NCBI GenBank assembly: GCA_947488305.1 | Contig: CANKZM010000003.1 | Span: forward strand, 186,001 to 250,000 | Origin: an uncultured Roseobacter sp. | GTDB lineage: Bacteria; Pseudomonadota; Alphaproteobacteria; Rhodobacterales; Rhodobacteraceae | Length of the DNA: 64,000 bases | Reading direction: 5' to 3' | In this document: positions 26,452-35,084 of the stretch, one piece after another | How the letters are laid out: every line of letters begins with the position of its first letter | Position numbering within the stretch: position 1 is the stretch's first letter | Notes under the pieces: model-generated | The model's input: only the letters and a program-made list of their open reading frames with translations | Databases searched by the model: none | Told to the model about the DNA's origin: nothing | Made by a program: the position numbers and the translations under genes

Positions 26452-27534
26452 ATGACAAGGGATTATTTGGACTTCCTTCCGCGTCACGCGCGCGACGCCC
26501 AACCACACGCCAAACTCAGCCCTCTTCAGGCACTGGGATGGCAACCCTTCTTCGCCCAGCAAATCAGCGTGGACGATTTGACCGCGACACCTCCCGTTCG
26601 CGTTGTCGAAGTGCATCGCAGTGGGCTGCACGCCCTTGGAGACAACATTGATGTTGTACTTCCTCCCAGAGCGGATGTGACCGTGGGCGACTGGCTGATG
26701 CTGGACGCTTCGCACCCGCGATCCAGTCGCCTTCTTGAGCGTACAAGCCTCATCAAGCGGCGTGCGCCCGGCACCGACCGGCAGGAACAGCTGATCGCGG
26801 CGAACATTGATACAGCCTTTATCGTCACCTCCTGCAATCAGGACTTCAAAGTGGCGCGGCTGGAACGCTATGCCGCGCTGGCGTTCGAAGCGCGGATCGC
26901 GCCCGTCATCGTCCTCACGAAAACCGACCTCGTGGCGGATCCTCAAGACTACATCGACGCGGCCCGCGCGGTGTCGGACATGATCGATGTCGTCGCACTT
27001 GACGCGCGCGGTTCTGCCCCGAAGACGGACCTTGCGACCTGGTGCAAGCCCGGCAAGACGGTGGCATTCCTCGGCTCGTCCGGTGTTGGGAAATCGACGC
27101 TGGCCAATGCGTTGCTCGACAGCCAATCCATCGAGACCCAGACCATTCGCGAAGACGACGCGAAGGGGCGGCATACGACGACGCGGCGTGAGCTTCATGC
27201 GATGCCCAATGGCTGTCTGATCCTGGACACGCCGGGCATGCGGGAATTGCAGCTCACCGATGCGGCGGACGGGATCAATGACCTTTTTGCTGATATTCAG
27301 GAGTTGGTCGCGCGCTGTCGATTCAACGATTGTCGGCACGAAACCGAGCCGGGATGCGCTGTTCTGGAGGCTGTTGATGAGGGTATTCTCGATGCCCATC
27401 GGCTTGGCAGATGGCGCAAGCTCATGGCGGAGGACGCGTTCAACTCCGCGAGCCTTGTGGAACGCAGGTCGCGCGACAAGGCGTTCGGGAAGATGGTTCG
27501 CGGCGCCAAGAAAATCAAAGATGTCAGGAGGTAA
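26452..27534 (+). CDS. rsgA: Ribosome small-subunit-dependent GTPase RsgA
   Basis: 360-residue circularly permuted GTPase that assists late 30S subunit maturation. An OB-fold is at the front. G motifs occur in the permuted order: TKTD (G4), GSSGVGKST (G1), DTPGM (G3). A C-terminal zinc-binding knuckle is seen at CRFNDCRHETEPGC. The ATG at 26452 begins the homologous region; an upstream ATG at 26359 would add 31 unlikely residues. RsgA is usually single-copy chromosomal, so its position on an island is unusual. Five bases separate it from the VOC gene, so they are an operon. Confidence 0.9.
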   Translation: MTRDYLDFLPRHARDAQPHAKLSPLQALGWQPFFAQQISVDDLTATPPVRVVEVHRSGLHALGDNIDVVLPPRADVTVGDWLMLDASHPRSSRLLERTSLIKRRAPGTDRQEQLIAANIDTAFIVTSCNQDFKVARLERYAALAFEARIAPVIVLTKTDLVADPQDYIDAARAVSDMIDVVALDARGSAPKTDLATWCKPGKTVAFLGSSGVGKSTLANALLDSQSIETQTIREDDAKGRHTTTRRELHAMPNGCLILDTPGMRELQLTDAADGINDLFADIQELVARCRFNDCRHETEPGCAVLEAVDEGILDAHRLGRWRKLMAEDAFNSASLVERRSRDKAFGKMVRGAKKIKDVRR

Positions 27535-27538
27535 GACG

Positions 27539-28306
27539 ATGACGCAGTCGAAAGCAGGTCAAATCGTATGGCACGACCTTTTCACATCGGACAGAGAGTG
27601 CTCAATGGCATTCTACCAGCACGTCGCCAACTGGACGTATGAAGTCGAGCGGGCGACGGATTTTGCCTGGGGAGGCGGCGGGAAGGATTTCGTCCTTGCC
27701 CTCTCCGGGAACGAAGCGGGTGCGGGGTTTGCCGAGACGCCTGCCGAGCAGGAAAATGGCTGGATCGCTTATATCGAGGTCCCCGACGTGGACGTGGCGG
27801 CCAAGCGTGTCGCCACGCTCGGAGGCAAGATCGTTCGTGAGCCATTCGAGGTGCCAGGTGTCGGTCGCAATGCACTCGTCCGCGATCCGCTCGGTGCTCT
27901 GGTGGGGATTTCGCTGTCTCGGCACAGCTTCCCTGTTCCGCGGCGGCAGTTCGGCCCTGACGTGTACGTCGGCAACGGGACTGACTTCCCGCTGGCGTTC
28001 TATGCAGAGCTTTTTGGATGGCAGGTCTCTCCCGAGCAGGACACGGATTGTCTCGCACTCCTCGGGCCTGGCGGCGATCTTGTTGCACTCCAACATGCCG
28101 CGACCTGGCCAACCGGTTCAAATGCAGCTTGGGTCCCGTGCATCAAGGTTGCTTCAGTCTCCGATGCCCGCCGAGCTGCTGAAGCCAAAGGGGCGCGTCC
28201 GGCTTCCGTAGATTTGAATGAAACCGTTCAAGCCCATAACCCCATTCTGCGTGATCCAGACGGCACGCTGTTTGTTCTTGGCGTCGGGCAGACACCCACT
28301 TTCTAG
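27539..28306 (+). CDS. VOC-family (glyoxalase/bleomycin-resistance fold) protein
   Basis: 255-residue protein of two tandem VOC units: residues about 8-120 (IVWHDLFTSDRECSMAFYQH) and 135-250 (with FPLAFYAELFGWQV). This two-domain form is common in proteins annotated as glyoxalase-like or hydroxylase-related, but no substrate can be assigned. AGGAGG lies eight bases before the ATG at 27539. It follows rsgA with a four-base gap. Confidence 0.82.
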   Translation: MTQSKAGQIVWHDLFTSDRECSMAFYQHVANWTYEVERATDFAWGGGGKDFVLALSGNEAGAGFAETPAEQENGWIAYIEVPDVDVAAKRVATLGGKIVREPFEVPGVGRNALVRDPLGALVGISLSRHSFPVPRRQFGPDVYVGNGTDFPLAFYAELFGWQVSPEQDTDCLALLGPGGDLVALQHAATWPTGSNAAWVPCIKVASVSDARRAAEAKGARPASVDLNETVQAHNPILRDPDGTLFVLGVGQTPTF

Positions 28307-28477
28307 CAGCGCGCCTCTTCTTCGCGGACGCTGCAGAGCGGATATTTGTTCGTTCTGCCGCATGCGTGACTCAGGGCTCGGACCCGACCCCGATGCAACG
28401 CAGCATCCTGTGATATGGTGGTTTGGTCAACGTCGGGTTGTCGTTGTGGGAGGGAATGGCGGATCGGAGGATCAGTC

Positions 28478-29110
28478 ATGGAAACACCAAACTTACCGGC
28501 CATTCGTGCGCTTCGCCCGGCTTGGAACAAGGGGCGCATCGTCGGGCAGAAAAGGCCGCTGAAACCAAAACACGTTTGGGCAATCCGGGTGCGACTTGAA
28601 CTGGCGGAGAACCATCGCGACCTCGCGCTGTTCAATATGGCCATCGACAGCAAGCTGCGCGGCTGTGACCTGGTGAAGATGAAAGTCGTCGACGTCATGG
28701 CGTCTGGTCAGATCAAGGAAAGGGCTTCCGTGTTGCAAAGCAAAACGCAAAAACCGGTACGTTTTGAGATATCCGAGGGCACACGCGCCTCTGTCGAAAA
28801 ATGGATGGAAGATGAACTCATGGTAGGCTCAGAATACCTTTGGCCCGGCCGCTTCCACGAGCGCCTGCATATATCGACACGCCAGTATGCCCGGATCGTC
28901 CGCGACTGGGTCACATCAATCGGTCTGGAGGCGAGCGCATATGGCACGCATTCGATGAGGCGAACAAAGGTGACCCAGATCTACAAGAAGACAGGTAACT
29001 TGCGGGCGGTTCAGCTTCTGCTTGGTCATACCAAGATGGACAGCACAGTCAGGTACCTGGGCGTCGAGCTGGAGGACGCACTAGCAATCGCCGAGGCCAT
29101 TGAAATCTAG
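28478..29110 (+). CDS. Catalytic-domain-only tyrosine recombinase
   Basis: 210-residue recombinase lacking a separate arm-binding domain. Catalytic residues R61, K89, H158-R161, H184 and Y193 are all present, in a compact domain ending LLGHTKMDSTVRYLG. It starts at the ATG at 28478; in-frame codons to 28415 look like leader. This short form is widespread on alphaproteobacterial plasmids and islands. A single repeat copy lies just downstream, consistent with a recombination hot spot. Confidence 0.88.
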   Translation: METPNLPAIRALRPAWNKGRIVGQKRPLKPKHVWAIRVRLELAENHRDLALFNMAIDSKLRGCDLVKMKVVDVMASGQIKERASVLQSKTQKPVRFEISEGTRASVEKWMEDELMVGSEYLWPGRFHERLHISTRQYARIVRDWVTSIGLEASAYGTHSMRRTKVTQIYKKTGNLRAVQLLLGHTKMDSTVRYLGVELEDALAIAEAIEI

Positions 29111-29143
29111 CAACTTCGGGCCGTCTTCGCTGGCGGCCCATAC

Positions 29144-29201
29144 CGGACGTTTGCAAAACTCGCAGCGAATGGCGGATCCGAGCCCAGAGTACCGAATGCT
29201 G
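29144..29201. repeat. Dispersed intergenic repeat, copy A
   Basis: Contains CGCAGCGAATGGCGGATCCG followed by AGCCCAGAGT and GAATGCTG. It matches copies B (29724-29811), C (44885-44957) and D (45869-45926), especially through the GCAGCGAATG and GAGCCC blocks. It lies next to the orphan membrane-protein gene at 29243. Confidence 0.5.
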
Positions 29202-29242
29202 CGGAACGCACGAGTGGCGGCATTCCGGAAAGCCCAGAGATC

Positions 29243-29665
29243 CTAAGCTGGGGTGTATTTGCCGCGCAGAATTGCGAGAATTCCCAACAATACAGCGAAA
29301 GACATGAGCGGCCACGACAGAGCAAAGAAGAGTTCGGAACCACTGCCAGGATAAACAGGTAATGGTCCCTCTAGAACGGTACATGCAGAGTGACCTCGTA
29401 CCAGAATTTCAAAACTCAGGCGTGAAGAAAACCAAACTTGCCAAAGAATGATTGGAGAAATCGGAAGGCAGAACAAAACGATAGAGCGGGTTCTCGACGA
29501 CAACCACAAACCAAGCAACGCTATGCCGTAGAGCGCTAGTGAAAGCACTACGCCAAACAGTCGGTCGGCGTCACCTTGCGTACAGGTTCCAGCAACACGA
29601 GCGATCACTGTATTGCCTGCTGCAAGGTAGAAGAAAGCGATAGAGAGTGGTTGCCATAGTTCCAT
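29243..29665 (-). CDS. Hypothetical membrane protein flanked by repeats
   Basis: 140 residues with about four hydrophobic segments (LSIAFFYLAAGNTVIA near the start, VLSLALYGIALLGLWL, IVLFCLPISPIILWQV, and a C-terminal SWPLMSFAVLLGILAIL). No family recognised. It stands alone with repeat copies A and B on its two sides. The membrane character and length without stops support a real gene, but coding is not certain. Confidence 0.5.
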   Translation of the reverse strand: MELWQPLSIAFFYLAAGNTVIARVAGTCTQGDADRLFGVVLSLALYGIALLGLWLSSRTRSIVLFCLPISPIILWQVWFSSRLSFEILVRGHSACTVLEGPLPVYPGSGSELFFALSWPLMSFAVLLGILAILRGKYTPA

Positions 29666-29723
29666 CTCGCGAGCCTAGTCCCGAAAACTCGATGAGTATA
29701 CGTCTAGAATCTCAATCAAAAAA

Positions 29724-29811
29724 CGGACGTTCGCGCAAATGCAGCGAAACAGCGCTTTGTCCCGCATGTGAGACGTTCATACGCTCTGCGGCGAATGACG
29801 GCTCTGAGCCC
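29724..29811. repeat. Dispersed intergenic repeat, copy B
   Basis: Has GGACGTTCGCG, TTTGTCCCGC, then TGCGGCGAATGACGGCTCTG and AGCCC. The TTTGTCCCGC block is shared with copy C and the GCGAATG-GAGCCC block with copy A. It lies in the 222 bases between the orphan membrane gene and the polymerase gene. Confidence 0.5.
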
Positions 29812-29887
29812 TTAGCCAGCAGCGCCGCAACCTGAAAATTTGGCAGCTAGCGCAGAAAGAGGACCTTCGGTGCACAGAAGCCGACGG

Positions 29888-31207
29888 TTAGTAGCGCTCT
29901 GAAACCAGACTTGCAATGTCCCGCGCACCGGGTACAGCTTTCTGGTTTTTGCTTGCTACTTCGCGAAGATGGCATCCCAGCATAACCAGTGCGGGCCACA
30001 TCAGGTATACTTCGATTTCGATGTTTTCGCCGAACGACAAGAGAAGGAAAGTGAGAAGAATACCAAGCGGAAGACGGCCTCTTGCGTGATGGATAGTGTC
30101 GACTATCACGAAGGCGAAATGCACTAAAAAGGGAACCAAAAAGGCCATGAAACCGATCACACCCTTTACGAAAAGCAGAGCGTACCATGTGTGATGACTG
30201 CCAATCGGCATATATTCGACCAAGTGTGGACCGGGTTGCACAGTGCCATGCCCAAACCAGACGGCATCAGATTGCCAGCGCTCCCATGCGATCCGCTGTA
30301 GTGTTTCGCGGACGCGCGTGCTGTCTGCGCGGGCCCCCTTGAAGCCACGGACAGCCGCAATCGCCATATCGTATGCAAAGGCTCCCCAAACCGCGGCGCT
30401 GGCCGTTATCGCGGAGATCGCAAACCACATGCTGGACTTTGCGATCAGTGGTAAAAGTCGAGGGGCCATCGTGCAGGCGACCAAGCCGACCAAGCCCATG
30501 CGCGATTTCGAGGCCAAGATCATCAGAACACCGGCGCAAACCCCGATCAGCATCCATTTGCGTTGATGTTCTTCAAGAGCGAACAGTACCATCAAAATGC
30601 CGAGGATTGCGGCGAAGGGCGACCAAGGTGCATAGAACTGCCAGCGCGCAGTCCAACTGGACGGATCGAAGGTATAAAGGAAAACCGTGAAATACTCAGG
30701 CCCCGGTCCTCCTACGGCTTTCAGGGGCGAGGTGAAAATCCGTTCAGGCAAACCCAGATACGGCGCAGCTAACAGTAACGGCGCAAGCGCAAGTGTCCAA
30801 AGGCCGACAATGCACTGCGCGCGGATCAGCACCTCGCGTCGGATCGGCAAGACAGCCCCGGCAAGTGGGAAAAGGGCGAGCAAAGCCCAGCCTTTGGCCC
30901 AGCCAATGGACGACTTGATGATTTTGCCCGTGCCAAGACCCCAATTCAGATGCCCCACCCAGAGCGCAAATAGCATGAGAGCCATGCCGAGAAACCACAA
31001 CCAGATCAGCCCCGGTACCGGACCCGTCGCGCGCAGATCCCGGCGTATCGCAGGCCCAAGGTAGAGCGACAGCGCCGCCAGTCCCGCCAGCAGCCAAGCC
31101 AAGACCGGCCCAACCACATAAAGCGCCCCGATTGCGTAGAAAGGCCAGGTCCAGACGAGGGTCGTCCAAACGATCCGCTCTGCAGGATTTTCGGGACGGA
31201 TTGTCAT
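29888..31207 (-). CDS. Wzy-like polysaccharide polymerase / O-antigen ligase family
   Basis: 439-residue inner-membrane protein with about 10-12 hydrophobic segments and a large periplasmic loop in the second half (WERWQSDAVWFGHGTVQPGP), the typical layout of Wzy polymerases and O-antigen ligases. It would join repeat units flipped by the Wzx encoded at 40.6 kb. It overlaps the Wzz gene by four bases (ATGA), so polymerase and chain-length regulator are made together. Polymerase is favoured over ligase because lipid A ligation genes are absent. Confidence 0.78.
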   Translation of the reverse strand: MTIRPENPAERIVWTTLVWTWPFYAIGALYVVGPVLAWLLAGLAALSLYLGPAIRRDLRATGPVPGLIWLWFLGMALMLFALWVGHLNWGLGTGKIIKSSIGWAKGWALLALFPLAGAVLPIRREVLIRAQCIVGLWTLALAPLLLAAPYLGLPERIFTSPLKAVGGPGPEYFTVFLYTFDPSSWTARWQFYAPWSPFAAILGILMVLFALEEHQRKWMLIGVCAGVLMILASKSRMGLVGLVACTMAPRLLPLIAKSSMWFAISAITASAAVWGAFAYDMAIAAVRGFKGARADSTRVRETLQRIAWERWQSDAVWFGHGTVQPGPHLVEYMPIGSHHTWYALLFVKGVIGFMAFLVPFLVHFAFVIVDTIHHARGRLPLGILLTFLLLSFGENIEIEVYLMWPALVMLGCHLREVASKNQKAVPGARDIASLVSERY

Positions 31208-32688
31208 GCATCACCGGGTTTAGTGGGATCCGCCAGAAGGCGCGCCAAGATAGACTGGCGAACCCAAGCGATAGCCAATCCGCCAACCAGCAGGAGCGTT
31301 GCAGCTATGCCTGCGGCCAGAGAGAGCTTGCGACGCGGCGAAGAGGGGTCTTCTGGCAAGGATGGATCTTCCAGCACCTGCACCAGCGGATACGAGGCAT
31401 AGACATCGGTTTTCGAGGATTCCGAGCGTGCGATCGCCGATGCAAAAACGGCCTCCGCCACTTTGAAGTCTCGCTGTTTATCCTCAAGCTCAGCTGCCAG
31501 TGGCGCCAAGGTGTTGAGCCGCGCCTCGTCCGCTTCAATTTGCTGCTTCAACACGGCGACCCTGCTCACGAGCCCCTCACGCTGAGTGTGCTCTTTTACC
31601 AGACTGCTGAGAAGCGATGCGCGTTCTCCTTGCGGCGCGCGGTCGAGGCCTGAGAGCGCCGTTTCATTCAGGCCGGTAACCTGCGCCGCATGTGCCAGTG
31701 AAGCCTGACGTGCGCCCTCGTAGGCGTCTTTTGCGCTGATGTAATTCGGGTGTCGGGGCCCGAAACTCGCTTGTGCCTGTGCCAACAACGCCGCGCGGGT
31801 TGCGATATCCTCAACCAATGTCAGATATTGGCGGTCGGCAAATAGCTTCAATGTAAGTGCCGCGGTTTCCGGTGGGAGGCCCAGAGCGGTTTCCAGCGCC
31901 CCCACTGCCTCATTTTTTTCGCTGGCTTCCGCTTCCAATTGCAGCAGTTGTTCCTTGAGGCGTTCATGTGCCGCTACTTGTTCAGTGTATTGACCGGCGG
32001 TCATAAGCCCGCTGCTCTTTTGCAATTGTGAGATTGTCGCCCGGATCGCTGTTACGGCTTCGGTGTATTCCGCGATAGCAATCTGGCTGCTGGATTCACG
32101 TGTCGCGATTTCATCGGCCCGCAGAGCGTCGATTTCAGCGAAGAATGCGCCCAGCAAGGCGTCGGCATAGGCCTGGGACAACTCCGGCGAGCCACCTTTC
32201 GTCGACAAGTGTATAAGACTCGTCTGATCGACCAGCGTGACCTGCGGTTTGCCAAAAACCTCAGTGGAGACGCCAACGGATGCCGCGGCAGCTGACAGAA
32301 TTCTGTCCGCGCCAATCAGACGTTTGTAAGTTTCGGTCGGGCTGATCGACCCACTTGAGAACGCGGAATTTGCGTAGGAAGACGCTTGCCCGATGTTATT
32401 GAGATTGACTGACGCCGATGCGCCGGATCCGGGCAGAATGAGCGAGGCCTGCGAGGTGAATTGCAAAGGGGCCGTGGCCAGATAACCGGCGATCGGTGCC
32501 CAAAGCGCACTAGCGCCAAGAAGAAATACCGCAACATAGCGAGGCAAACGCCCCGCGTCGGACAAGCGTCCTCCCATGAGGAACCGACGCCAGCCCAGAG
32601 ACCGGAGCGGCATTCTGGAAATAGCGAGCCAGCGCAACCGGCCAGCAGGGTTTTTTGTTGGTGCGTAAACTTTTGCAGTCTTGTACAT
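31204..32688 (-). CDS. Wzz/GumC-like polysaccharide co-polymerase (no kinase domain)
   Basis: 494 residues with membrane segments near residues 49-71 (LPRYVAVFLLGASALWAPIA) and 463-483. Between them lies a long periplasmic coiled-coil region (about 190-430). The Wzz motif region after the first segment (FTSQASLILPGSG) is recognisable, but no C-terminal tyrosine-kinase domain follows, so it is a kinase-free chain-length regulator. The promoter region contains a CCTATCC-N4-GGATAGG palindrome 92 bases upstream. First gene of the minus-strand wzz-wzy pair. Confidence 0.85.
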   Translation of the reverse strand: MYKTAKVYAPTKNPAGRLRWLAISRMPLRSLGWRRFLMGGRLSDAGRLPRYVAVFLLGASALWAPIAGYLATAPLQFTSQASLILPGSGASASVNLNNIGQASSYANSAFSSGSISPTETYKRLIGADRILSAAAASVGVSTEVFGKPQVTLVDQTSLIHLSTKGGSPELSQAYADALLGAFFAEIDALRADEIATRESSSQIAIAEYTEAVTAIRATISQLQKSSGLMTAGQYTEQVAAHERLKEQLLQLEAEASEKNEAVGALETALGLPPETAALTLKLFADRQYLTLVEDIATRAALLAQAQASFGPRHPNYISAKDAYEGARQASLAHAAQVTGLNETALSGLDRAPQGERASLLSSLVKEHTQREGLVSRVAVLKQQIEADEARLNTLAPLAAELEDKQRDFKVAEAVFASAIARSESSKTDVYASYPLVQVLEDPSLPEDPSSPRRKLSLAAGIAATLLLVGGLAIAWVRQSILARLLADPTKPGDA

Positions 32689-32779
32689 GACTTACCTCGT
32701 GAGCTGGGCACTTGATATGTCAGTGTCATGCGTCTGTCCCGGGCGCGGACGGCTAAACCGTGGCGCATCGGAGGTTCAA

Positions 32780-32799
32780 CCCTATCCCTTTGGATAGGG
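32780..32799. promoter_or_regulatory. EPS-regulon operator, site 1 (upstream of wzz)
   Basis: CCCTATCC-CTTT-GGATAGGG, a perfect palindrome around a four-base centre. It lies 92 bases upstream of the wzz-like gene and just after the response-regulator gene. It shares both half-sites with three other intergenic sites in the locus, so it is probably where the locus regulator binds. Confidence 0.78.
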
Positions 32800-32803
32800 C
32801 GTC

Positions 32804-33424
32804 TTAGAACAGGCCGGCTTCTTTGGCCGTTAATGCTGCTTGTGTGCGATTGCTGGCCCCGACTTTGCGGTAAAGTGTTTTGACATGCAGCTTGATGGTC
32901 GGTTCAGAGAGGTCCAGATCGCGTGCAATCTCTTTGTTGGATTTGCCTTCGGTAAGCCCCCGCAAGACCTGCATCTCGCGCTGCGTCAGTTTTTTGGCCA
33001 TCGGGTGGTCATTCTCGGGCTCAGCGGCGGACATGAACCCGGCGGGAACATATTGCTCTCCCATCGCCATAAAGCGTATCGCATTGACAAGCGACTTTGC
33101 CGGCAGCGTTTTGGGAACAAACCCGGCGGCACCGGCTGCCAGAGCCTTTTCAGCCAAATCGCGGGAGCTTTCCCCGGTGATCAGCGCGACACGCGCCGCT
33201 CCGTCCATCGCGATTGCAGCCTCAAGGCCCTTGAGGCCATCCATGCCCGGCATGTTCAGATCCAGAAGCACCAAATCGAAAGGGCGGCTGTCCCTGATCT
33301 TCTTCTGGGCCGATGGGAAATCTGGGGCGGTTTCAACTTCGATGCCACCTGTTGCTTCCACATAGGCCACCAGCGTGTCCAACACCAACTCATGGTCATC
33401 TGCGATTAGAACTCTCATCTGCAC
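32804..33424 (-). CDS. LuxR/NarL-type response regulator of the EPS locus
   Basis: 206 residues. A receiver domain occupies 1-120, with the acidic pair D9/D10, phospho-acceptor D55 (LLDLNMPG) and K105. A LuxR helix-turn-helix follows at about 143-205 (LTQREMQVLRGLTEGKSNKE and TIKLHVKTLYRKV). AGGAGG precedes the ATG at 33424. No kinase is adjacent, but a hybrid kinase with an HPt domain is encoded 3 kb away in the same locus. The palindromic sites flank this gene on both sides, so it is the best candidate for the protein that binds them and may autoregulate. Confidence 0.92.
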   Translation of the reverse strand: MQMRVLIADDHELVLDTLVAYVEATGGIEVETAPDFPSAQKKIRDSRPFDLVLLDLNMPGMDGLKGLEAAIAMDGAARVALITGESSRDLAEKALAAGAAGFVPKTLPAKSLVNAIRFMAMGEQYVPAGFMSAAEPENDHPMAKKLTQREMQVLRGLTEGKSNKEIARDLDLSEPTIKLHVKTLYRKVGASNRTQAALTAKEAGLF

Positions 33425-33506
33425 CTCCTAACACGATTCGCTTTACACATGTGCCGACATACTAAGTTTCATCCCCTGTCAAAATAGTGGCAATAGGACA
33501 GCAACA

Positions 33507-33524
33507 GCTATCCGGAAGGATAGG
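33507..33524. promoter_or_regulatory. EPS-regulon operator, site 2 (between the regulator and the GT26 fusion gene)
   Basis: GCTATCC-GGAA-GGATAGG. It differs from the consensus palindrome at one outer base. It lies 83 bases upstream of the response-regulator start and 150 bases upstream of the divergent glycosyltransferase-fusion start, so it can serve both promoters. Confidence 0.75.
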
Positions 33525-33543
33525 CGCACCCTCTGAGTGCGCC
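33523..33543. promoter_or_regulatory. Perfect hairpin beside operator site 2
   Basis: Stem GGCGCAC / GTGCGCC with a seven-base loop, directly abutting operator site 2. No T run follows on either strand, so it is not a standard terminator. It could be a leader hairpin in the transcript of the fusion gene or a second protein site. Confidence 0.35.
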
Positions 33544-33673
33544 GGCGTCAGACCCACTCAGATATCCCATACAGACGAATGCACCGTTATCTGTCCCTTC
33601 GCCCATCTGTGAAATTCAAGACGCCTGCTGCACCTTGCCGATCAACGTCATCAAACAAGATCGGAACAAGAAA

Positions 33674-35059
33674 ATGCAATATGCATCAGAGAATTACCTT
33701 TATGAGAATGCTGAACAGGTGGTTGTGCCCGCGCCGGCATTTAAGGAAGTATTGGGGCTGCCGCTTGTGGATGCAGACCCTGCGGTTATCGCGGACCACC
33801 TTTTGTCTCAGCGCAAAGCGTCGGTTTTCTTCATCAACGCGCATTGCGCGAATATCCGCGCCAAAGACAGGCAATATCGCGCAACACTAGCGCGTGCCGA
33901 TTTCCTTTTGCCCGACGGGATTGGGGTCGAACTGGCGGCGAAAATGCGTGGCCACCACCTCACCGCCAATCTGAACGGCACCGACCTTGTACCCGTGTTG
34001 CTACGCCGCGCGGCAACTCAGGGGCTATCGGTTTTTCTATTGGGCGGCACGCCCGGCACCGCACAGCGGGCGGCAGACAGGCTTGCGCATTTGATCCCCG
34101 GATTGCGGGTGGCGGGTACGCGGGACGGCTTTGGACAAGCCCAAGATGAAGCCGCTTGCGTGCACGCGATCAACGCATGCGACGCCGATATCGTTTTGGT
34201 CGCATTGGGTGTCCCGCGGCAGGAGCTTTGGATTGACCGCAACGGCAAGCAACTGAATGCAAAACTCGTTCTGGGTGTCGGAGCGCTCTTCGATTTTCTG
34301 GCCGGCAACGTGTCCCGTGCGCCGGCTGCAGTCCGTCGCGTGAAACTGGAGTGGGCGTGGCGCCTTGCCATGGAGCCGCGCCGGCTCGCCAAAAGATATG
34401 TGCTTGGCAATTTCACCTTCATGGCCCGTGCGGGTGCTGATGCGCTGCGACAGCTTGACGGTGTCGAGGCAGGAAAGCGCGCGATGGACGTCATGATCTC
34501 CGGAACAGCACTTGCCGTACTGGGCTTGCCGATGCTCGCTGTCGGCGCAGCCATCCGCCTTGACAGCAAAGGAGCTTCTCTGTTCCGACAAGCACGCATC
34601 GGTCGGAATGGAAAGCCGTTCCCAATGCTGAAATTTCGCTCAATGCACACTGATGCAGAAGCAGGTCGCGCCGCATTGGTCAATACTTCGGACCGCGAAG
34701 GCATCTGTTTCAAGGCACGCAACGATCCGCGCGTCACGCGGGTGGGTCGAATTTTGCGGCGCACTTCTCTGGATGAACTTCCACAACTGGTCAACGTCTT
34801 CAAAGGCGAGATGTCCATCGTCGGTCCACGTCCTGCGCTGCCGGAAGAAGTCGCGGCCTACCCCGAACACGCCCTTGCACGCTTGCAGAAAAGACCCGGC
34901 ATTACGGGTGTCTGGCAGGTCTCAGGCCGCGCAAACATCGGTTTCGACAAAATGATCGATATGGACCTTGCATATGTGCGGTCGCGCTCGCTGCTGCTGG
35001 ACGTATTGCTGATTGCACTTACCTTCCGCGCCGTTTTCACCGGCCGCGGCGCTTATTAA
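33674..35059 (+). CDS. Fusion of GT26 (WecG/TagA) glycosyltransferase and polyprenyl-phosphate sugar transferase
   Basis: 461 residues with two catalytic parts. Residues about 28-245 are a WecG/TagA/CpsF-type GT26 domain (FINAHCANI, LLPDGIGVELA, LVALGVPRQELW). Residues about 266-461 are a WcaJ/ExoY-type initiating sugar-1-phosphate transferase, with one membrane segment (ISGTALAVLGLPMLAVGAAI) and motifs GRNGKPFPMLKFRSM, DELPQLVNVFKGEMS, GPRPALPEE and SGRAN. The fused enzyme would attach the first sugar to undecaprenyl phosphate and add the next. An in-frame TTG at 33635 is less likely than the ATG at 33674. Followed 25 bases later by galU. Confidence 0.87.
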   Translation: MQYASENYLYENAEQVVVPAPAFKEVLGLPLVDADPAVIADHLLSQRKASVFFINAHCANIRAKDRQYRATLARADFLLPDGIGVELAAKMRGHHLTANLNGTDLVPVLLRRAATQGLSVFLLGGTPGTAQRAADRLAHLIPGLRVAGTRDGFGQAQDEAACVHAINACDADIVLVALGVPRQELWIDRNGKQLNAKLVLGVGALFDFLAGNVSRAPAAVRRVKLEWAWRLAMEPRRLAKRYVLGNFTFMARAGADALRQLDGVEAGKRAMDVMISGTALAVLGLPMLAVGAAIRLDSKGASLFRQARIGRNGKPFPMLKFRSMHTDAEAGRAALVNTSDREGICFKARNDPRVTRVGRILRRTSLDELPQLVNVFKGEMSIVGPRPALPEEVAAYPEHALARLQKRPGITGVWQVSGRANIGFDKMIDMDLAYVRSRSLLLDVLLIALTFRAVFTGRGAY

Positions 35060-35084
35060 TCCCCTGGCAAACCGGAGAAAACTC

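Noticed and set aside
27260-27538. Upstream in-frame extension of the VOC protein
   Set aside because: It lies wholly within rsgA in another frame; the AGGAGG before 27539 marks the real start.
32780-32799. Palindrome after the response-regulator gene as a terminator
   Set aside because: No T run follows on either strand, and the same palindrome recurs in three promoter regions where no gene ends in the right orientation.
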